Positions 33,469 to 43,554 of a stretch of 64,000 bases of DNA are shown here, piece after piece. The notes under the pieces are model-generated. The model was not told where the DNA came from, made no database searches, and saw only the letters and a list, made by a program, of their open reading frames with translations. Position 1 is the first letter of the stretch. Each line of letters begins with the position of its first letter. The position numbers and the translations under genes were made by a program. The DNA comes from Euonymus europaeus (Eukaryota > Streptophyta > Magnoliopsida > Celastrales > Celastraceae), in contig OY756972.1 of the NCBI GenBank assembly GCA_963580455.1, positions 15,391,001 through 15,455,000 of the forward strand, in the 5' to 3' direction.

Positions 33469-35322
33469 GTGGCAGATAAAAAGGGAACTGCACCGATTCA
33501 TTCACATCATAGCCATCCTCACCGCACGAGGTTACAATTGCGGATTGCCAAAGCCATGGAGAATGAGCAGCAGAAAGAGTTGGTGCAAAAACAGAGTCAG
33601 GAGATAGCGGATTTGAAGGAACAGATGGCTTTGCTGATCAGCCAAATATCACAGTTAACAAAGGCGAAAGCGGTGATGGGGGAATCCCCGCTCAAAGAGG
33701 ATCCCAAATATTTCCCTTATGACCATACATTGATGAATTTCTCAGGGGAGGCGCCGACAGGGAGCGTTGGAATTACTCGAAATAATGGTCCTTCAGTGGA
33801 ATCTCAACAAAGGACCAATATCGTGCTTGTGGCTGATAAAGAAGAAGAAGGGAAGGGTCTTACCTTGGAGCAATTTAAAAGGTGGGAGAACTGGAGAAAT
33901 ACCACAGAAGGATTCGGACTCGCTGGCGCATTGAGTGCCCAAAAGTTGTGTTTGGTGAAGGACCTGACAATTCCTTCAGATTTTAAACTCCCTGCTTTCA
34001 CCCTTTTTGATGGCACTGGAGTCCCTCTCGACCACCTGACTATGTATTGCCGGCGAATGCAACCATATGTCCATAATGAAAAAATACTGATCCACTTTTT
34101 TCAGGAGAGTCTAACAGGAGGAGCAACTCGTTGGTTTACTGGATTGGATCCATCTTCAGTAGTGACTTGGGAAGATTTGGCAAACTCCTTTTTGAGGAAA
34201 TACGAGCATAATGTTGAAAAAGTTCCTACTATTTATGATCTCCAGGGAAATATCATGAAGGAAGGAGAAAGCTTCCGGGATTGGGCACACAGGTGGAGAG
34301 ACCTGGCATCTCAAATGCATCCACCGCTGGCAGAACTGGATCTGGTTAATGCATTTACTGATGCGCTGAGAGAGCCATACACCTCGAAAATTGTTGGAGG
34401 AGGACATAATGATTTGAATGAAATAATTCGATCAGGGGAGCGTATTGAACGGTGTGTGCAGAGGGGAACTATCATCATTGATATTTCCTCACCAGAGAAG
34501 TCTGAGTCTCAGAAAGGAGGAAAAGGGAAGAAAAAAGAGAACGAGGTGCATGCTGTCAACTATGGCTTTAATCCGACCTATAGCCTTCCTACTACTGAAT
34601 ACAAATCCCAAAACTCTGCTCCTAGACCACCAAACCAGTATAATCATAATCCAAATCCAAACAATTATCAGCCATCCCGCCAAAATAACCAGAATTTCCA
34701 AAACAATTTCCGACCCCGAAGACAGCCGGAACACTTTAATCCTATCCCAATAACTTATGCCCAGTGTTACGACATGTTATTTGCACAGTCAGCAATCGCG
34801 CCCATCCCAGGGAAACATGAAAATCTACCTTACCCACCATGGTATAACCCAGAGTTGACATGTGTCTATCACGGAGGCTTTCCGGGACATTCGATTGAGA
34901 AGTGTTTCGCTTTTATGAGGATTGTGGAAAACATGGTTAAATCTGGATGGTTGGACTTTGATGGGATCAAGAGGCCTGATGTCATCCATAACCCTTTACC
35001 TGATCACGGGAAGGAAAGCATTAATGTGATTGAAAGCTCAGTTGGATCCAAAAGAGAGGTTGCTGGAATAACGATGTCGTTGAGTGTGGTGCTAGATGCC
35101 CTAGAGAAAGAGGGACTTATCAAGAGGGAGGAGCTGGACCCAAGGCTAAGGTACGATGGCTATGATGAGTCCAAAACTTGTGGATTCCATCAGGCGGTGA
35201 GGGGACACTCCTTGGAGGATTGTTTTCAGTTCCAGAGCAGAGTACAATACTTGATTGACACTAAAAGAATAAAATTTGATGAGAAGAAGGATGATCTAGA
35301 AACAATCAATGTCATTGGATAG
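33469..35322 (+). CDS. gag: gag
   Basis: Structural Gag of a Tat/Ogre-type element, 617 aa counted from a GTG at 33469. The frame opens after a TGA at 33463 and the first ATG is at 33556, which is the likelier start (588 aa). A short coiled coil (QKELVQKQSQEIADLKEQM) precedes a retrotransposon-gag capsid domain at about 185-310 (LTMYCRRMQPYV, TGGATRWFTGL, EGESFRDWAHRW). The nucleocapsid part has two CX2HX5HX4C knuckles of the Tat type at about 465-478 (CVYHGGFPGHSIEKC) and 571-584 (CGFHQAVRGHSLEDC). It ends at a TAG (35320-35322). The next codon continues in the same frame into protease. Confidence 0.92.
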   Translation: MADKKGTAPIHSHHSHPHRTRLQLRIAKAMENEQQKELVQKQSQEIADLKEQMALLISQISQLTKAKAVMGESPLKEDPKYFPYDHTLMNFSGEAPTGSVGITRNNGPSVESQQRTNIVLVADKEEEGKGLTLEQFKRWENWRNTTEGFGLAGALSAQKLCLVKDLTIPSDFKLPAFTLFDGTGVPLDHLTMYCRRMQPYVHNEKILIHFFQESLTGGATRWFTGLDPSSVVTWEDLANSFLRKYEHNVEKVPTIYDLQGNIMKEGESFRDWAHRWRDLASQMHPPLAELDLVNAFTDALREPYTSKIVGGGHNDLNEIIRSGERIERCVQRGTIIIDISSPEKSESQKGGKGKKKENEVHAVNYGFNPTYSLPTTEYKSQNSAPRPPNQYNHNPNPNNYQPSRQNNQNFQNNFRPRRQPEHFNPIPITYAQCYDMLFAQSAIAPIPGKHENLPYPPWYNPELTCVYHGGFPGHSIEKCFAFMRIVENMVKSGWLDFDGIKRPDVIHNPLPDHGKESINVIESSVGSKREVAGITMSLSVVLDALEKEGLIKREELDPRLRYDGYDESKTCGFHQAVRGHSLEDCFQFQSRVQYLIDTKRIKFDEKKDDLETINVIG

Positions 35323-37005
35323 GAGCTTAGTAAGGGACTAAGACCTGGAGGGCGTGGGAAACCGATCGTGCTGAAATACTTCTTGGATGACGCGCCAGTT
35401 GTCCACCTAAAGCCGATATACTCAAGTGATAAGGCTGTCCCATGGACATATGAGAAAAATAACTCGGAGGGTGGTGTAGATAACATTTCAGGTGTTAGTA
35501 GGATGACACGCAGTGGACGAGTTTATTCTCCTGAAGAATCGAGTGTCAGCCTAAAGTTGAAAACAGAGGCTGAAAAGAGGAACAAAGGAAAAGAAGTAGC
35601 AAGCATGAAGGAAAGTGGAAGTGAAATAAAGGAAGACTTGATTGAAAGTGATGGAGTGAAGAGAGCAGTAACTGAAAGGGAAATCCATGAGTTTTTAAAG
35701 ATTGTTCGTCAAAGCGAATACATGATTGTAGACCAATTGAAGAAAACCCCAGCAAAGATTTCCATATTGGATTTAATTATGAGCTCAGAGACGCATCGGA
35801 AGGTGCTGCTGAGAATGCTGAATCAAGCCTACGTGCCAGAGAAGATCTCGACGGAGTCTTTAGATGAAATCGTGGGAAATGTTCTCGCCACTCACTTGCT
35901 ATCATTTACTGAAGAAGAGATCCCAGATGAAGGAATGGGGCACAATAAGGCGCTGCACATTTCAGCTATGTGCAAAGGATTTGAAGTGGCCAGCATCTTG
36001 ATTGATAATGGGTCGTCGTTAAACATATTGCCAAAGCAAACTTTCGATCGCCTCCCAATTGACAGATCTTATCTGAAGCAAGTGCTCGTTGTGGCTAAAG
36101 CATTTGATGGGACTAAAAAGGAGATAATGGGAGAGATTGAGGTTCCATTGGAAATTGGGAATGTAACCTTTAACATTTCTTTCATGGTGATGGACATTTC
36201 ACCCACTTACAGCTGTTTATTGGGTAGACCATGGATCCACGCTGCTGGCGCTGTCCCGTCGTCATTACATCAAAGCCTCAAGTTTGCTTACAAGGGAAGA
36301 GTGTACATTATCAAAGGACAGACCGAATGGATGGTGGCTAGTGTTTCCAATTCCCTCCACATTGATGCCCCTCTGCAGGGTATTGAAAGCACATTTCAAT
36401 CTTTTGAAATTGCCACCACCAGCTTTGTGAAAGAAGAACAATCTCCAGTAGAACCACGATTGTCGAAAGTGGCCAAATTCATTGGCAGGGTGATGTTGAG
36501 GATGGGTTTTCAGCCAGGAGGAGGTCTTGGCAGAAAAGGACAAGGGATAAAAAAGCCTGTAGAGATACTAAAACACGCGGAGTCTTGGGGGCTTGGATAT
36601 AAGCCAAGCAGGGGTGACAAGATACAGGCACGTGCAGAGAAACAGGCCAAACGAATTGCTCGACTGGAGGGAAGAGGATCATACGTTCAGAAGAAGACAA
36701 TCCCGTGGCTTTATGACAGCTTTGTGTTTGGAAACTTTTTGGAAGAAATCAGTCCACCCAAAACTAGAGCGATTTTCGGGAAATTACCTCTGATTTTATC
36801 TGTTGAAACAGTAGAAGAGGGTCGAGCTGGAGTTGCTTTTGGGAAGCTGTGTGATGAGTTTAAAGAATTCCATGTTGCTATGGTAGAAAAGGGGGAGAGC
36901 TCCACTACTAATCCCGGTTACATCATCCCTCGTCCACCAGGTTTCAAGCTCAATAATTGGACCAGTGTGGAATTACCAGTATCTATCGACAACCTGCAAG
37001 AGTAA
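35323..37005 (+). CDS. pro: pro: aspartic protease with G-patch
   Basis: Continues the gag frame after the single TAG and has no ATG of its own near its beginning, so it must be made by stop suppression or from a gag lacking the stop. Numbered from 35323, the protease catalytic motif is ILIDNGSSLNIL with Asp near 228, followed by SFMVMDISPTYSCLLGRPW, the second half of the retropepsin-like fold. A G-patch lies at about 390-430 (MLRMGFQPGGGLGRKGQGI...GLGY). G-patches after protease are known in some retroviruses and in Tat elements. The frame ends at TAA 37003-37005, but a splice donor at 37002 would remove that stop. Confidence 0.88.
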   Translation, partial: ELSKGLRPGGRGKPIVLKYFLDDAPVVHLKPIYSSDKAVPWTYEKNNSEGGVDNISGVSRMTRSGRVYSPEESSVSLKLKTEAEKRNKGKEVASMKESGSEIKEDLIESDGVKRAVTEREIHEFLKIVRQSEYMIVDQLKKTPAKISILDLIMSSETHRKVLLRMLNQAYVPEKISTESLDEIVGNVLATHLLSFTEEEIPDEGMGHNKALHISAMCKGFEVASILIDNGSSLNILPKQTFDRLPIDRSYLKQVLVVAKAFDGTKKEIMGEIEVPLEIGNVTFNISFMVMDISPTYSCLLGRPWIHAAGAVPSSLHQSLKFAYKGRVYIIKGQTEWMVASVSNSLHIDAPLQGIESTFQSFEIATTSFVKEEQSPVEPRLSKVAKFIGRVMLRMGFQPGGGLGRKGQGIKKPVEILKHAESWGLGYKPSRGDKIQARAEKQAKRIARLEGRGSYVQKKTIPWLYDSFVFGNFLEEISPPKTRAIFGKLPLILSVETVEEGRAGVAFGKLCDEFKEFHVAMVEKGESSTTNPGYIIPRPPGFKLNNWTSVELPVSIDNLQE

Positions 37006-37265
37006 TTACTATATGCACTACCATCGGTGACTCAGCTCACGGTCACTAATTGGGTTTTTGTATTTGAGCATGTCTTTACTTTTTCTTTGATAAATTTCCT
37101 TTAGTACGGCTGTTGCATGTTTATCTTTTTTATTGTTCTTGTGTCCAGCAATTTCCATTCTTGTTCATCCTGAATAAAAGTCCTTGATTCCAAATTTGCA
37201 TGTTCATTCGCCTTTGTTCTCCTACCACTTCCCAATTCCCAAATCTCATACATTCCATTTAACAG
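37002..37265 (+). other. Putative intron between pro and pol
   Basis: Donor GA|GTAATT at 37002, pyrimidine-rich interior, acceptor CCATTTAACAG|G at 37265. Length 264 bp, a multiple of three. Joining the exons makes a GAG codon and puts pro and pol in one frame (...DNLQE-IEIDDNEED...). It removes the three in-frame stops (37003 TAA, about 37105 TAG, 37171 TGA). A spliced intron at this place is established for Ogre elements; splicing here is not shown. Confidence 0.75.
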
Positions 37266-40200
37266 GATTGAAATTGATGATAATGAAGAAGATGAATCTA
37301 ATGAACCAGATTTTGGCGCACCCATTAACAATGTAAAATTTGACTCTGACTCTGAGGAAGAATCCGAGATATCATCAGAAATTCTAAGGCAGGTTGATTC
37401 GGAAGAAAAGATGATTCAGCCGCACAAAGAAACAACTGAGGTTGTTAATTTAGGGACTGTGGATCAGAAAAAAGAGGTTCGAATAGGCACTGCCTTTGAC
37501 GGGGAAGACAAGAAGAGATTGATGGTGTTGTTACATGAATACCAGGATATCTTTGCATGGTCTTACGAAGATATGCCGGGGCTCGATACGGACATAGTGG
37601 TCCATAGATTACCATTAAAACCGGATTGTCCTGCAGTTAAACAAAAATTGAGAAGATTGAAGCCAGATATGCTTTTGAAAATTAGAGACGAAGTAAAAAA
37701 CCAATTTGATGCCGGATTCCTTGCAGTGGCAAAATACCCTGATTGGGTAGCAAATATCGTGCCAGTCCCAAAAAAGGATGGCAAAGTTCGAATGTGCGTG
37801 GATTACAGAGATCTTAATCGAGCAAGTCCGAAGGATAACTTCCCTTTACCTCAGATTGACATACTGGTCGATAACACTGCAAAACATTTTGCATTCTCCT
37901 TCATGGATGGATTTTCAGGTTACAATCAAATCAAAATGGCGCCAGAAGATCAGGAAAAGACCACGTTCATCACTTTGTGGGGTACTTTTTGTTATAAAGT
38001 GATGCCATTTGGTTTGAAAAATGCGGGAGCAACGTATCAACGGGCTATGGTTACTCTGTTCCATGATATGATGCATAAAGAGATTGAAGTGTATGTAGAT
38101 GATATGATTGCAAAGTCAAAAGACGATGAAGATCATATGTTTAATCTTGAGAAGTTGTTTAAAAGGTTGAGAAAGCGCCAGTTGAAGTTGAATCCCTCAA
38201 AGTGTACATTTGGAGCAACTTCTGGGAAGTTGTTGGGTTTTATTGTAAGTAGAAAAGGTATCGAAGTGGACCCAGACAAGGTAAAAGCCATTCTGGAAAT
38301 GCCACCCCCCCGCACTGAGAAACAGGTCAGAGGCTTTTTGGGGAGGCTTAATTACATTGCCAGATTCATTTCACAATTGACTACCACATGCGAACCGATA
38401 TTCAAGTTGCTCCGGAAGAACAACCCATCTAAATGGAATGAAGATTGTCAAATTGCTTTTGAGAAAATCAAACAATACTTGCAAAATCCACCGATCTTAA
38501 TGCCTCCGATTGTTGGGAAGCCACTTATTCTCTACTTGACAGTATCAGATAACTCGATGGGATGTATGTTGGGACAACATGATTCGTCAGGGAAGGTAGA
38601 GCATGCGATCTACTATTTGAGCAAAAAGTTTTCTAATTGTGAGATCAATTATTCTATGTTAGAGAAAACTTGTTGTTCATTGGCATGGGCCGCTCATCGG
38701 CTCAGACAATATATGCTGTATCACACTACTTGGCTAATCTCCAGAATGGACCCAATCAAGTACATTTTTGAGAAACCGTCTCTATCAGGTAGGATCGCAA
38801 AATGGCAAATGTTATTATCAGAATATGACATCTTATATGTTACTCAGAAGGCCGTAAAGGGAAGTGCGATAGCAGATTATTTGGCGGAGCAAGCAGTGGA
38901 TGACTCCCAGACTATGAATCCAGGATTTCCAGACGAAGAGGTTTTGACCTTAGAGTCGGATGACCAAGAAGACTCAGAAAAATGGGTCATGTTATTCGAT
39001 GGGGCCTCTAACATCACTGGTAGTGGAATTGGGGCTGTACTTATCTCTCCGGAGGGCAAAGTTACACCTTTTACCGCTAAGCTTTACTTCAAATGTACCA
39101 ATAACGTATCCGAGTATGAAGCATGCACCATGGGCATCCAGGCCGCTGTTGATATGGAGATTAAAAAACTTCAGGTTTATGGTGATTCTCAACTTGTGAT
39201 CAGACAATTGAGCAATGAATGGGAGACCAAGGATGTCAAATTAGTCCCGTACTATCACCATATCGAAAGGTTGATCAGGGTTTTTGATTGTGTAAAGTTT
39301 GATCATATTCCAAGAGAGGAAAATCAGATGGCAGACGCGTTGGCCACCCTAGCAGCCATGTTTGATCTAGATCCACGAGGTGAGGTCGAAGTTATCAAAA
39401 TTGAAAAACGCACGATTGAAGCACATTGTTTAAATATAACTGAAGAGCCCGATGGGAAACCCTGGTATCATGATGTGAAACAATACTTAGAAAAAGGAGA
39501 ATATCCTATTGATGCATCGGAAAATGACAAACGCACCTTGAGGAGGCTTGCGTTTTCCTTTTTCTTAGACGGGAATACTTTATACAAAAGAAGTCCAGGA
39601 TTTGTTCTTCTTCGTTGCGTTGATATGAAGGAGGCTAGACAGATTATGGAAGAGATTCACGAAGGAGCATGCGGCACTCATTCAAGTGGCTATCCAACGG
39701 CAAGGAAAATATTACGGGCAGGCTACTATTGGCTCACCATGGAGAGAGATTGTATCAACTACGCGGTCAGATGCCACAAGTGCCAAATTTATGCCAATAA
39801 AACTCATGTTCCAGTACACCCGCTACATGTACTAGCATCGCCTTGGCCATTCTCAATGTGGGGTATAGATGTCATCGGTCCTATCGAGCCAAAGGCCTCC
39901 AACGGACATCGTTTCATCCTCGTTGCCATTGATTATTTTACTAAGTGGGTAGAGGCAAATTCTTATGCCAATGTGACAAGCAATGTGATAGTTCGATTTT
40001 TGAGGAAGGATATTGTATGCCGTTATGGGGTTCCTGAGAGGATTATTACAGACAATGGAACAAATTTCAATAGCAAGATGGTAAAGGACTTTAGTGAGCA
40101 GTTCAAGATCAAGCATCATAATTCATCTCCGTACCGTCCCAGGATGAATGGAGCTGTTGAGGCGGCTAACAAAAACCTCAAGAAGATCATTCAAAAAATG

Positions 40201-40710
40201 ACAGAAAATTACAAGGATTGGCATGAGAAACTTCCCTTTGCTTTGTATGGGTACAGAACTTCTATACGTACCTCTACCGGTGAAAGTCCTTTCTCTTTAG
40301 TATATGGGACAGAGGCGGTTCTTCCCATTGAAGTAGAAATTCCCTCGCTGAGAGTGGCGGTAGAGGCTAACTTAGAAGAAGCAGATTGGGTTCAAACTCG
40401 GTATGAACATTTACACTTCATTGAAGAAAGAAGGTTAGGGGCGTTGTGTAGGGGACAGCTTTATCATAGACGAATGATAAGAGCACATGACAAGAAGATG
40501 CACCCTCGTTGTTTCAGAGAGGGAGATTTGGTATTAAAGATGATTCAACCACCGCAAAAAGACTATCGCGGAAAGTGGACTCCCACCTATGAAGGACCGT
40601 ATGTGGTAAAGAAGGCATTCTCTGGGGGAGCTCTAATCTTGACAAGGATGGATGGAGATGATTTGCCTCATCCCGTGAATGTTGACGTTCTTAAGAAGTA
40701 TTACGCTTAA
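37266..40710 (+). CDS. pol: pol: reverse transcriptase, two RNase H domains, integrase
   Basis: Open from the acceptor at 37266 to TAA at 40708-40710; the first ATG is 37411 (1099 aa, used for numbering). An acidic linker precedes RT (VPVPKKDGKVRMCVDYRDLN near 117; YVDD at 228-231). A first RNase H (VSDNSMGC..., KGSAIADYL) is followed by a second, archaeal-type RNase H (LFDGAS Asp 530, EYEAC, YGDSQ, NQMADALA). The doubled RNase H defines the Tat branch of Ty3/gypsy. Integrase has the HHCC region (EIHEGACGTH...CHKC) and a DD35E core at Asp 820, Asp 881 and Glu 917. It ends LPHPVNVDVLKKYYA. All catalytic residues checked are present, so it may be active. Confidence 0.95.
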
Positions 40711-42359
40711 AAAAAAATAATAATAAAAAAAAAAATCCCGCTGGAGTGAAAACCCGAGAGGGCGCTTTAGGCAAAAATTAGGGATATATAAAATGTTAGA
40801 GCGAAAACCCGAAATGGCGCTCGGAAAAATCTGGTCCTACCAGTGATAAGTACGGAAAAAACTTTGCTTTTGATGGATTTTGTCCTCACGTAAGCAAGGA
40901 AGAGAGATGCAGTATTTGATTTCGTGATGTTAAAAACAGTTAATTGAAAAAGGCACCAAAACTGGGGCAGTTTGTGGCGCGTCATTTATGCTGTTGAAGA
41001 TTTGCAGCTTATTAAAAGAAGGAGGGCCTACTGACAAATGGGGAGGATTCAAAAACAACCTCATACAAGTTAGATTTGATCATTGTTAATTGGGTGCACA
41101 CCAAAACTGGGGCAGTTTTGGGGTGCAATTTTCTAAGTTATCACAGTTTCAATTTTGGAGAAGTTCGATTGGTTCTTCGTACTCATGACTTTCTCGTATT
41201 CTTGTACTCCAGAAGAGTTCCTTGATTGCTGCTCATCATTCTTAATAAATTAATGAGACTATTCATTTCTTCAGTTTTTATTACTTGTTTTCTCCACCTC
41301 TATACCCTACTCACATTCCCACTCCATTTCCCAAAGTTATATCTTCGAATTCACATTGAGGATGTGCATAGCCGTACTATTAAATTTATCACTGACAAAG
41401 TTATGACATGAATTGTGATGGTGCATTTAGAACATTACTTTTGACAAGAAGCCGATGGATGTTGGCATCCCAAACAGAAAGGATCTAAACCGGGAAATCT
41501 GTGGTCGAGATAGCAGAGGGAGATACCAGTCATGAAAATGACAAAAGAGACTTTGAGGGACAAAAATTCCAAATTAAGAAATACACACACATGGCCGGTT
41601 ACTAAGACCAGTTAGAAAAAATGGCATCATGAGCATTGAATCTTCAAAAGAAAAATGGTCTTCTCCTAACCAGAATACAAAATATGTTGATGAACCTTAT
41701 GAGTCAGAGGGACAATCCCTAGAAGAAAGCAGATTGGTCTGGCAATTCACAATTGTACACGTGCTTGAGGATGTAGAGAGAGCGTGCTTTCGTTCATTAA
41801 ACATTCATGGTTTCATCAAAATAGGTCATTACATGCATCAATCATGGCATTTTTGGTTTGTCCTTTGTGAATTGGTTTCAGGTTTGTTCAAGGGGTAAGA
41901 GAGGGGTGACATCATGCTTCTCAAGTCAAATAAGTGGTTACAAGTTGTCCTAACAAGAGGCTACAAACCCTGATCTAATCTTTTGAGCCATATTCACGTC
42001 TTGTCATTTGTACGCATACATCGTTGAAAATAAATATAAAAAAAAAAAAGGAAAAGATGAAGGGGCGGTGCTGACTTTCACCCTCTTTTTGACAAATTCT
42101 TGACCCTCTTCTAAATATTGGGCCTCATCTAGCCAAATCATTGCAGCTTCGCCACTGAGTTGACGTTTTTCTACCCTCTTCATCACCTGCAATCCCAATG
42201 TTCGACATTTCTTGACTATTTCGTGACCCATCATTAATGTCATGTCTCTTCTGGAAAACTTTTTCCCTTCGATGAACCGCCGTCTTCATCATCTCTCGTC
42301 ACTTCCTCTCCCCCTCAGTTTACTGACTTGAGCCGATCTACCACTCTGTACATACTCAA
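40711..42359 (+). other. Post-pol untranslated region of the young element
   Basis: About 1.65 kb without a supported gene. In order: the post-pol motif (40736-40786, with a second short copy at 40797-40825), the hairpin shared with the leader (40862-40899), and two CACCAAAACTG hairpins (40953-40980 and 41096-41126). The rest shows nothing recognisable. Confidence 0.75.
40862..40899 (+). promoter_or_regulatory. Compound hairpin after pol (copy 2)
   Basis: CTTTGCTT / AAGCAAGG outer stem and GGAT-TTT-GTCC inner stem. Both changes relative to the leader copy keep pairing as G-U, which favours an RNA structure. Confidence 0.5.
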
Positions 42360-43340
42360 ATGAGCATCAGTTCGTCATCCCGATCGCGAGCGATCACTTT
42401 ATTTGCTAGAGCGGAGATTGTCTCGGAACGACGGATTGATCCGGATATTTTGGGAGATGCTGGCACTCGATGGGCCATGCGGTATCTTCAAGAGCATGCT
42501 ATGCTATTTCTGATAGATCCAGACCCCGCAGGGGACTTTCCGGTATATCCGCAAATAGTTCGAGATTTCTACACAACTCTTCAAGCTTTGCCTCTTGGTG
42601 CACATACTGGACCACGACCAGTTTATCAAGTTTCTGTAGTCGGTATAAGACTCCAATTCACCACAGAAGACATATGTAAATGTTTAGGGTACCCTTCCGC
42701 CTATGAGTTGGCTACAGGCTTCGAAGCACCAATCACTGTCACCAAAAGGAAGATCATCGATGACATGTGTAAGAGACGGAGGGTTAAAAATGCTAATGCT
42801 ACGCGGCGATCATATTTACCACCAGAGATGTGGTTGCTGGATGATGCACTCCGGCACAACCTTTGCCCTATTGGCCATAGCCAGCAACGACAGGGTCGAA
42901 TTCTTCATGCCCTGTACTACATGTACAAAGGTACGTGGTTTGATATTGGCGAGTTGTATTTAGCGATTATCCTAAAGGCACAAAGATTTGTGAGGAACAG
43001 GCCAACGAAGATTGGAAAGATATATTTCCCGCGACTTGTTACTCGTCTGCTTTTCAGCAAAGGCATTCGCCCTCCCCAGAGTTTGAGCTCCACGTCATAC
43101 CCAATAATTGTTATGGGGAAAAGCACATGGCGACAAAGCACTGGCCACATGACCTCGATTACCCAGAGACAACGAGCACCGCGGCCTAGGGCTGCATTAC
43201 TACAGGAAGCATCTCGAATGGTCACCGGATCGACACCGCCTGACCGTGGTCAGGACACTTCAGCTCATGATCGTCTGTTAGAGTCAAGACAGCAAAGGTG
43301 GGAATGCTTGCTGACCATTGCTCAAGAATATGGGGCATGA
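42360..43340 (+). CDS. ORF A: post-pol Transposase_32-like protein, intact, 326 aa
   Basis: ATG at 42360 (MSISSSSRSRAITLFARAE), TGA at 43338. No transmembrane segment or signal peptide is evident, so it is not a typical env-like gene. The body follows the order of the Transposase_32 family: VRDFYTTLQ, QVSVVGIRLQFTTEDICKCL, MWLLDDALRHNLCPIG, ILHALYYMYKGTWFDIGELY, IYFPRLVTRLLFSKGIRPP. The C-terminus is basic and proline/arginine-rich. It lies between the post-pol hairpins and the polypurine tract and has homologues in the same position in E1, E2, E4, E5 and E6, so it is a stable part of this element family. Conservation of the frame suggests selection. No catalytic residues are recognised; role unknown. 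Confidence 0.82.
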   Translation: MSISSSSRSRAITLFARAEIVSERRIDPDILGDAGTRWAMRYLQEHAMLFLIDPDPAGDFPVYPQIVRDFYTTLQALPLGAHTGPRPVYQVSVVGIRLQFTTEDICKCLGYPSAYELATGFEAPITVTKRKIIDDMCKRRRVKNANATRRSYLPPEMWLLDDALRHNLCPIGHSQQRQGRILHALYYMYKGTWFDIGELYLAIILKAQRFVRNRPTKIGKIYFPRLVTRLLFSKGIRPPQSLSSTSYPIIVMGKSTWRQSTGHMTSITQRQRAPRPRAALLQEASRMVTGSTPPDRGQDTSAHDRLLESRQQRWECLLTIAQEYGA

Positions 43341-43554
43341 CCATAGGCAGTACAGTACTGGCCTTTGCGTTTGCTGTAAAAAAAAATAAATAAATCAAAA
43401 TCAATCAAAAAATCAAAAAATGATGAATAATCAAAAATCAGCCAAGCCGGGAATGGCTATAGTGATCCCGTGCATCTTTGAAATTCGGCCAAAATTTGGG
43501 TTACTAACCCTTTGTGCACCATCACTTTGTAAAGGTCACACAAAGGGGGGCAGC
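43341..43554 (+). other. Tail of the young element with one repeat unit and polypurine tract
   Basis: A single GCCAAGCCGGGAATGGC...TAGTGATCCCGTGCA unit at about 43441-43475, where older copies have arrays. The polypurine tract AAGGGGGGCAGC (43543-43554) abuts the 3' LTR. Confidence 0.85.
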
